A DNA stretch of 33,531 nt. It comes from Methylobacterium dankookense. GTDB taxonomy: Bacteria; Pseudomonadota; Alphaproteobacteria; Rhizobiales; Beijerinckiaceae. How positions within the stretch are numbered: the stretch's first letter is position 1; the number at the start of each line of letters is the position of its first letter. Made by a program: the position numbers and the translations under genes. Positions 29,067-33,531 of the stretch are shown piece after piece. Below the pieces are notes generated by a model. The model was not told the DNA's origin. It did no database searches and saw only the letters and a program-made list of their open reading frames with translations. The stretch spans positions 1 through 33,531 of the forward strand of contig NZ_CABFVH010000053.1 in assembly GCF_902141855.1 (NCBI RefSeq). The letters are read 5' to 3'.

Positions 29067-31046
29067 ATGCAGCCGCGCCATGCCAAGACCGCCGCGATGG
29101 TCGTCCACGATCTCGTGGCGACGGCGCTGGCCGTCCTCCTCACCTTCGCGTTCCGCTTCCACGGCTCGCAATTGACGGAGCGTCTGCACGCGCTGCCGCT
29201 GCTGCTGCCACCCTTCCTGCTGCTCGCGGGCCTCGTCTACGCGCGCTTCCGGCTCTACCGGACCAAGTGGCGCTTCGCCTCGCTGCCGGATCTCGCGGGC
29301 ATCGTGCGCGCCGCGAGCGTGCTGGCGCTCGCGCTCCTCCTGATCGACTACGTGCTGGTCTCGTCCGACCTCTACGGGTTCTACTTCTTCGGCAAGATCG
29401 CCATCGTCCTCTACTGGGTGCTGCAGATCTTCCTGCTCGGCGGCACCCGGCTCGCCTTCCGCTACCTGAAATACACCCGCTCGCGGCAATCGAGCGCGCG
29501 CGGCGCGACGGTGCCGACCCTGCTGCTCGGCCGCGGCGGCGACATCGAGGTGCTGCTGCGGGCCATCGAATCGGGCTCCGTGAAGAAGCTCGCGCCCAAG
29601 GGCATCCTGTCGCCCCGCGCCGACGAGGCCGGGCAGATGATGCGCGGCGTGCCCGTGCTCGGCGGCTTCGCCGATCTGGAGCGGGTGATCGCCCGGCTCG
29701 CCGAGCAGGGCCAGCCGGTGCGGCGCCTCGTGGCGGCGCCGAGCGCGCTGGAGGCCGAGCCCGACGCCCTCGTCGCTCAGGCGCGGCGGCTCGGCCTGCC
29801 GCTGGTGCGGGTCGCGAGCCTCGGCGAGGGCGCGCGCGAGGCCGAACTGGCGCCGCTGGAGATCGAGGACCTGCTGCTGCGCCCGACGGTGGCCATCGAC
29901 CGGCCCCGCCTGGAGCGCTTCCTCCAGGGGCGGCGCGTCGTCGTCACCGGCGGCGGCGGCTCGATCGGCTCCGAGATCTGCCTGCGGGCGCTGGCCTTCG
30001 GCGCGGGCCATGTGCTCGTCCTGGAGAACTCGGAGCCGGCGCTCCACGGCATCCTGAGCAACCCCCTGGTGCTCGCCGCGGGCGGCCGCGTCTCGGGCAT
30101 CATCGCCGATATCCGCGACGCCGAGCGCGTCCACGCCATCTTCGCCGAGTTCCGGCCCGACTACGTGTTCCACGCCGCCGCGCTCAAGCAGGTGCCCTAC
30201 CTGGAGCAGGACTGGAGCGAGGGCATCAAGACCAACGTCTTCGGCTCGATCAACGTGGCCGACGCGACGCTCGCCGCGGGCGCCCGGGCGCTCGTCATGA
30301 TCTCCACCGACAAGGCGATCGAGCCGGTCTCGCAGCTCGGCGTCACCAAGCGCTTCGCCGAGATGGTGGCCCAGGCCCGCGACGCCGAGCAGGCGCAGAT
30401 TCCGGGCCACCCGACCCGGCTGATCGCCGTGCGCTTCGGCAACGTGCTCGGCTCGGTCGGCTCCGTGGTGCCGGTGTTCAAGGCCCAGATCGCCCGCGGC
30501 GGCCCGGTCTCGGTCACGCATCCCGACATGGTGCGCTACTTCATGACCGTGCGCGAGGCGGCCGACCTCGTCCTCACCGCGGCCTCGCACGCGGATGGCG
30601 AGGCGCGCCACGCCCGGGTGGCGGAGGCGGCCGCCGAGGACCAGCGCGCGGCGGTCTACGTGCTCAAGATGGGCCAGCCGGTGCGCATCCGGGATCTCGC
30701 CGAGCGCATGATCCGGCTCGCCGGCTTCGAGCCGGGCGAGGAGATCGAGATCAACTATTCTGGCGCGCGGCCGGGCGAGCGCCTGAACGAGATCCTGTTC
30801 GCCCGCGAGGAGCCCCGGGTCAGCCTCGACGGGATCGACGGGGTGATGGCGGCCCGCCCCGTCTTCGCCGACCGCGCCCGCCTCGACGCCTGGGTGGCGC
30901 GCCTGCGCGAGGCCGTCGCCGCGGGCGACCGGGCGGCGGCGGAGGCGGTGTTCGAGGCCGCGATCCCGCATTTCCGCGAGCGCAAGGCCGGGCAGGTCGA
31001 GGGCGCGGCCCCGGAGCCCGCGGCGGCGCTGCCGGAGCTGCGCTAA
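29067..31046 (+). CDS. Membrane-bound UDP-sugar 4,6-dehydratase (WbpM/CapD/WreV type)
   Basis: The 659-residue protein has four N-terminal membrane helices (about 10-125), a Rossmann-like middle domain, and a C-terminal SDR domain. The NAD loop is TGGGGSIGSE near residue 293, and STDKAIEP is followed by LGVTKR (Leu424, Lys428). Large members of this family convert UDP-GlcNAc to UDP-4-keto-6-deoxy-GlcNAc, the first step to N-acetylquinovosamine or related sugars. Members usually have Met where ordinary SDRs have the catalytic Tyr; here the residue is Leu. Other marks are FHAAALKQVPYLE, RFGNVLGSVGSVVP and SGARPGERLNE. ATG 29067 is chosen; a TTG at 29028 lies inside the -35 box. The 3' end overlaps the convergent reductase gene by four bases. 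Confidence 0.92.
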   Translation: MQPRHAKTAAMVVHDLVATALAVLLTFAFRFHGSQLTERLHALPLLLPPFLLLAGLVYARFRLYRTKWRFASLPDLAGIVRAASVLALALLLIDYVLVSSDLYGFYFFGKIAIVLYWVLQIFLLGGTRLAFRYLKYTRSRQSSARGATVPTLLLGRGGDIEVLLRAIESGSVKKLAPKGILSPRADEAGQMMRGVPVLGGFADLERVIARLAEQGQPVRRLVAAPSALEAEPDALVAQARRLGLPLVRVASLGEGAREAELAPLEIEDLLLRPTVAIDRPRLERFLQGRRVVVTGGGGSIGSEICLRALAFGAGHVLVLENSEPALHGILSNPLVLAAGGRVSGIIADIRDAERVHAIFAEFRPDYVFHAAALKQVPYLEQDWSEGIKTNVFGSINVADATLAAGARALVMISTDKAIEPVSQLGVTKRFAEMVAQARDAEQAQIPGHPTRLIAVRFGNVLGSVGSVVPVFKAQIARGGPVSVTHPDMVRYFMTVREAADLVLTAASHADGEARHARVAEAAAEDQRAAVYVLKMGQPVRIRDLAERMIRLAGFEPGEEIEINYSGARPGERLNEILFAREEPRVSLDGIDGVMAARPVFADRARLDAWVARLREAVAAGDRAAAEAVFEAAIPHFRERKAGQVEGAAPEPAAALPELR

Positions 31047-31963
31047 CCGCCGTCGCGTGCCAGCAGGGCCAGCGCCTGCGGCGTCGGCATGGCCGGGCGC
31101 CAGCCGAGGGCCATGAGGCCGTCCGGCCGCGCGACGAGGCCGCCGGCGAGCCGGTCGTAGATCTCCTCGCGGCCCGTGAGCCGGCAGGCGAGGCCGAGGA
31201 GTGCGCCGGGCACTGGGAGTAGGCCGGGGCCCCGGCCGAGGCCGCGGCGCAGGGCCGCCACCATCTCGGGCAGGGTCTGCGGGTCGGGATCGGCGGCGAC
31301 GAGGGCGCGGTTCAAGGGGCCCGGCGCCTTCAGCACCGCGTCGACCGCCGCGGCGAGGCTCTCCGTCGAGATCAGCGAGCGCCGTCCGGAGAGCCCGCCG
31401 AGCGGCAGCGGATAGGGCGAGCGGGCGAGCCTGAGGAGGGCGGCCATGTTGCCCTTCACGCCGGCCCCGTGGACGAGGACGGGGCGCAGGGCCACCCAGT
31501 CGAGCCCGGTCTCGGCGAGCGCCCGCTCCGCCTCGAGCTTCGAGCGGCCATAGGCGTCGGTGGGGGCTTCCGCATCGTCCTCGCAGACCGGGTGCGGGCT
31601 CGTCGCGCCGCATTGCGCCCGGATCGAGGAGAGGAAGACGAAGCGGCGCACCTTGGCGCGGGCGGCGGCCTCGGCGAGGCGCCGCGTCGCCTCGGTGTTG
31701 AGGGTGCGGTAATCGTCCTCCGGCGCGCCCGACATGGCATGCGCGAGCCCCGCCGAATGCACCACCGCGTCGACGTCGGAGAGCGCCGCGGCCATGTTCA
31801 TCGGGCGCGTCAGGTCGCCGACCACCGCGCTCGCCGCCCCCTCCGGCACCTCCACGGGCCGGCGCAGCAGCACCCGCACCCGGTAGCCGCGCTCGGTCAG
31901 GCTGCGCAGCAGGTGGCGGCCGATGAAGCCGGTCGCGCCGGTGAGCGCCACATGTCCGGTCAC
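31043..31963 (-). CDS. NAD-dependent nucleotide-sugar reductase/epimerase (WbpV/WreQ-like)
   Basis: The 306-residue SDR protein has the NAD loop TGATGFIG at residues 9-16 and the catalytic pair in YGRSK. FLSSIRAQCG, ALRPVLVHGAGVKGNM and the GRRSLIS segment are typical of the WbpV/FnlB-type proteins that reduce 4-keto-6-deoxy-GlcNAc intermediates, rather than of true GalE epimerases. The GTG start overlaps the stop of the glycosyltransferase gene (GTGA) and has AGGAGG four bases upstream, so the start is secure. Next to a dehydratase of the WbpM type, it probably completes synthesis of UDP-N-acetylquinovosamine, as described for Rhizobium etli. Exact product needs biochemistry. Confidence 0.82.
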   Translation of the reverse strand: MTGHVALTGATGFIGRHLLRSLTERGYRVRVLLRRPVEVPEGAASAVVGDLTRPMNMAAALSDVDAVVHSAGLAHAMSGAPEDDYRTLNTEATRRLAEAAARAKVRRFVFLSSIRAQCGATSPHPVCEDDAEAPTDAYGRSKLEAERALAETGLDWVALRPVLVHGAGVKGNMAALLRLARSPYPLPLGGLSGRRSLISTESLAAAVDAVLKAPGPLNRALVAADPDPQTLPEMVAALRRGLGRGPGLLPVPGALLGLACRLTGREEIYDRLAGGLVARPDGLMALGWRPAMPTPQALALLARDGG

Positions 31964-32955
31964 TGTGCCTCCTGCGGGCGGGCGAAATGCGCGAGCAGCG
32001 CCGCCACCAGGGCCGCGCCGAGGGCGAGCGCGCCCAGGCTGACGAGCCATCCGGGCCAAAGCAAGGTCGCCGCCGCGAGCCCGGCCAGCACGATGTTGAG
32101 GGCGAAGACGCGGCCGACCACCCCCGGCACCGAGAGCCCGTTGACGGTGGCCCGCTGGTAGAAATGGCTGCGATGCGCCTCCCAGACGCGCTCGCCCCGC
32201 GCCGCCCGGCGGGCGAGCGTGAGGGTCGCGTCGGCGAGGTAGTAGAGCGGCAGCAGGATCGCCGCGGCGAGCCCTCCCTGGAGGGCGAGCCGGTAGAGCA
32301 GCCAGGCCGTGATCAGCCCGATCGGCAGCGAGCCAACATCGCCGAGGAAGAGCCGCGCCACCGGCCGGTTGAAGGGGGCGAAGCCGAGCATCGCCCCGAA
32401 CAGCCCCGCCGCCATCAGCATCGCGAGGGGCGGCAGATGGCCGAGACCGCCGAGGATCAGGAGGGCGCCGGTCACGGGCACGATCTCGGCCACCGTCATC
32501 CAGTCGAGCCCGTCCATGAAGTTGACGAGGTTGACGAACCACAGGCCGGCGAGCACCGCGAGCGCCCGCTCCACGGGCAGCGGCAGGTCCGGGAACAGCC
32601 GCCCGCGCACGAAGGCGACGAGGGCGGCGACCACCGCGCCCTGCACGGCGAGCCGGAGCGCGGCGGGGAGCGGGCGGATGTCGTCGATGGCGCCGAGCAG
32701 AGCGAGCGCCACCGTCCCGAGGGCGAGCGCCAGCCACTCGCCGACATCGCCCAGATCGGAGGTGCGCAGGATTCCGGCCGCGAAGAGCGCCGCCGTCACC
32801 ACGGCGATGCCGCCCCCCTGCGGCGTCGGCTCGGTATGGCTGGAGCGGGCGTTCGGCCGGGCCAGCGCGTAGCGCACGAGCAGCGGGCGCAGGCGCACGA
32901 TCAGGCCGGCCGAGAGGGCGGCGGCGAGCGGGACGGCGACGAGAGGGCTGAGCAT
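31960..32955 (-). CDS. Undecaprenyl-phosphate sugar-1-phosphate transferase (WbpL/WecA/WreU type)
   Basis: The 331-residue membrane enzyme transfers a HexNAc-1-phosphate to undecaprenyl phosphate, which starts an O-antigen or similar glycan at the inner membrane. Family motifs are SSHTEPTPQGGGIA (near residues 38-51), the acidic AIDDIRPLP, NLVNFMDGLDWM, LFLGDVGSLPIG and the cytoplasmic EAHRSHFYQRA. About ten membrane helices are evident. ATG 32955 is preferred because the family begins here; the ribosome site is weak and a GTG at 33030 is an alternative. It is translationally coupled to the reductase gene downstream and diverges from the peroxidase gene. Confidence 0.92.
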   Translation of the reverse strand: MLSPLVAVPLAAALSAGLIVRLRPLLVRYALARPNARSSHTEPTPQGGGIAVVTAALFAAGILRTSDLGDVGEWLALALGTVALALLGAIDDIRPLPAALRLAVQGAVVAALVAFVRGRLFPDLPLPVERALAVLAGLWFVNLVNFMDGLDWMTVAEIVPVTGALLILGGLGHLPPLAMLMAAGLFGAMLGFAPFNRPVARLFLGDVGSLPIGLITAWLLYRLALQGGLAAAILLPLYYLADATLTLARRAARGERVWEAHRSHFYQRATVNGLSVPGVVGRVFALNIVLAGLAAATLLWPGWLVSLGALALGAALVAALLAHFARPQEAQ

Positions 32956-33011
32956 GCCGCGCCGATAGCGCGGAAATGGTGCCGCGGCGAGAGCGGCACG
33001 GCTGTCCGGGC

Positions 33012-33039
33012 TTGCAATCGAATTGTGCACAATTAGAAT
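33012..33039 (+). promoter_or_regulatory. Peroxidase promoter with a palindromic operator in its spacer
   Basis: TTGCAA (33012-33017) and TAGAAT (33034-33039) are spaced by 16 bases. The perfect 14-base palindrome AATTGTGCACAATT (33021-33034) fills the spacer, so a bound protein would block RNA polymerase. Its form is like sites of MarR/OhrR-type redox regulators, but the binding protein is not in the window. Confidence 0.65.
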
Positions 33040-33086
33040 AGTTGCAGAGTCGCGCCTGCGGCTCCAATGATCACGGGAGACGCCCC

Positions 33087-33431
33087 ATGACTTGGCTCCG
33101 TACGCTCCTCGGCTGCACGGCCGCGACGGCCTGCTTCCTCACCGCCGCCTCGGCCGAAGAGGTCGATCCCGCCTCCATCGTCGCGGCGCAGCTCGCAGCC
33201 GGCGGCAACCAGCCCGGCGTGCGGGCGAGCGGCGCCAAGGGAATCTGCCTGACAGGGACGTTCTCGCCCGCCCCCGGCGCCGCCGCTCTCTCGAAGGCGC
33301 CCCACTTCCGGAAGACGGTGCCGGTGACCGCCCGCTTCTCGATGGGCGGCAGCAATGCGAAGATTTCGGACAAGGCCAAGCCGGTCACCCGCGGCTTCGC
33401 CATGCGGATGAACGACCCATCCGGCGACATG
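33087..33431 (+). pseudogene. Catalase-related peroxidase, 5' part, interrupted by an insertion sequence
   Basis: The reading frame starts with a signal peptide (LLGCTAATACFLTAASA) and continues with GVRASGAKGICLTGTF, HFRKTVPVTARFSMGGSN and GFAMRMNDPSGDM, the N-terminal part of the periplasmic catalase-family peroxidases (SrpA/KatA-like, about 330-350 residues). After GDM the sequence leaves the family and a TGA follows at 33444, because an insertion element begins there. In most relatives the segment around RAHAKG carries the distal heme histidine; here it reads RASGAKG, so the His is missing or this is a subfamily without it. GGGAGA lies six bases before ATG 33087. The rest of the gene may lie beyond the element. 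Confidence 0.8.
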
Positions 33432-33531
33432 GGGTCGTGTCCCTGATGGTGGTGTAGCTCGCTGGTAGCGGGAGAGCCCGCCTGCGCGCCCTTCACAGCG
33501 CTGTAGCAGGCGGGCTCTCCCGCGGGGTGGC
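33432..33531. mobile_element. Left end of an insertion sequence (IS256-like ends), cut by the window edge
   Basis: Sequence foreign to the peroxidase begins GGGTCGTGTCCC and continues TGATGGTGGTGTAGCTC, similar to the ends of IS256-family elements as I recall them. Inside is a perfect 17-base inverted repeat (GCGGGAGAGCCCGCCTG at 33468-33484 and its complement at 33507-33523). No transposase codons are visible yet. The family call is tentative; the interruption itself is clear. Confidence 0.6.

Noticed and set aside
28953..31613. A long minus-strand open frame opposite the dehydratase gene
   Set aside because: The dehydratase on the plus strand is a clear full-length family member, while this frame gives an Arg/Glu/His-rich product with no motifs.
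1..33531. CRISPR array, toxin-antitoxin, phage or restriction-modification genes
   Set aside because: No regularly spaced repeats and no proteins of these classes were seen on either strand. The only tandem repeat is the 12-base coding repeat near 23650.

Overview
The window looks like chromosomal DNA of a very GC-rich alphaproteobacterium. The best fit is Methylobacteriaceae (Methylobacterium or Methylorubrum). The grounds are homospermidine synthase, a DUF2842 gene beside a heme A synthase gene, an IalB-family secreted protein, an Omp25/OprB-type porin, a GcrA-like small protein and several palindromic intergenic repeats. I judged this by reading proteins and motifs; no search was run and GC content was not calculated.

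The window begins inside one insertion sequence (first codons of an IS5-type transposase, minus strand) and ends inside a second, different one that has broken a catalase-related peroxidase gene. It may therefore be a contig that stopped at multicopy elements.

Layout: (1) 96-1700, an overlapping minus-strand operon of a TetR regulator, a YciI-like protein and 3-methyladenine DNA glycosylase I, behind a strong two-layer palindrome. (2) 1750-3420, a tRNA-Ser-like 3' end, a possible structured small RNA, a secreted Ala/Pro-rich protein and a GcrA-like protein lacking the DNA-binding half. (3) 3422-10586, UDP-glucuronate epimerase, mercaptopyruvate sulfurtransferase, a double-barrel porin fusion, a hemolysin III-like protein, heme A synthase, DUF2842 and a small secreted protein. 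(4) 10602-14873, a polysaccharide deacetylase and a cyanide-insensitive-type cytochrome bd operon (cydA, cydB, a 43-residue CydX-like gene starting with TTG, a GbsR/MarR regulator). (5) 15148-24540, an exopolysaccharide export and envelope block: a short Wza-like lipoprotein diverging from a Wzc-like protein whose kinase domain has lost its ATP-binding loop, a CelD-type acyltransferase, a 1118-residue AMIN/TPR-like protein, a small periplasmic protein and an IalB protein. (6) 24742-28960, a possible 41-residue gene, homospermidine synthase, a Uma2 nuclease-fold protein, an Smr-like protein coupled to a DUF1206 membrane protein. (7) 29067-32955, a three-gene set matching the dehydratase, reductase and initiating glycosyltransferase that make and load N-acetylquinovosamine onto the lipid carrier in rhizobia. 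(8) 33012-33531, the interrupted peroxidase gene.

The main theme is the cell envelope: sugar-nucleotide synthesis, O-antigen initiation, polysaccharide export and modification, and outer-membrane proteins, with terminal-oxidase genes in the middle. No defence island, CRISPR array, complete tRNA or rRNA gene was found. The observations most worth following are the stand-alone GcrA-like domain, the Wzc-like pseudokinase, the dyad cluster before cydA, the possible small RNA near 1838-1926, the operator placed exactly inside the peroxidase promoter, and the families of palindromic repeats at gene 3' ends.
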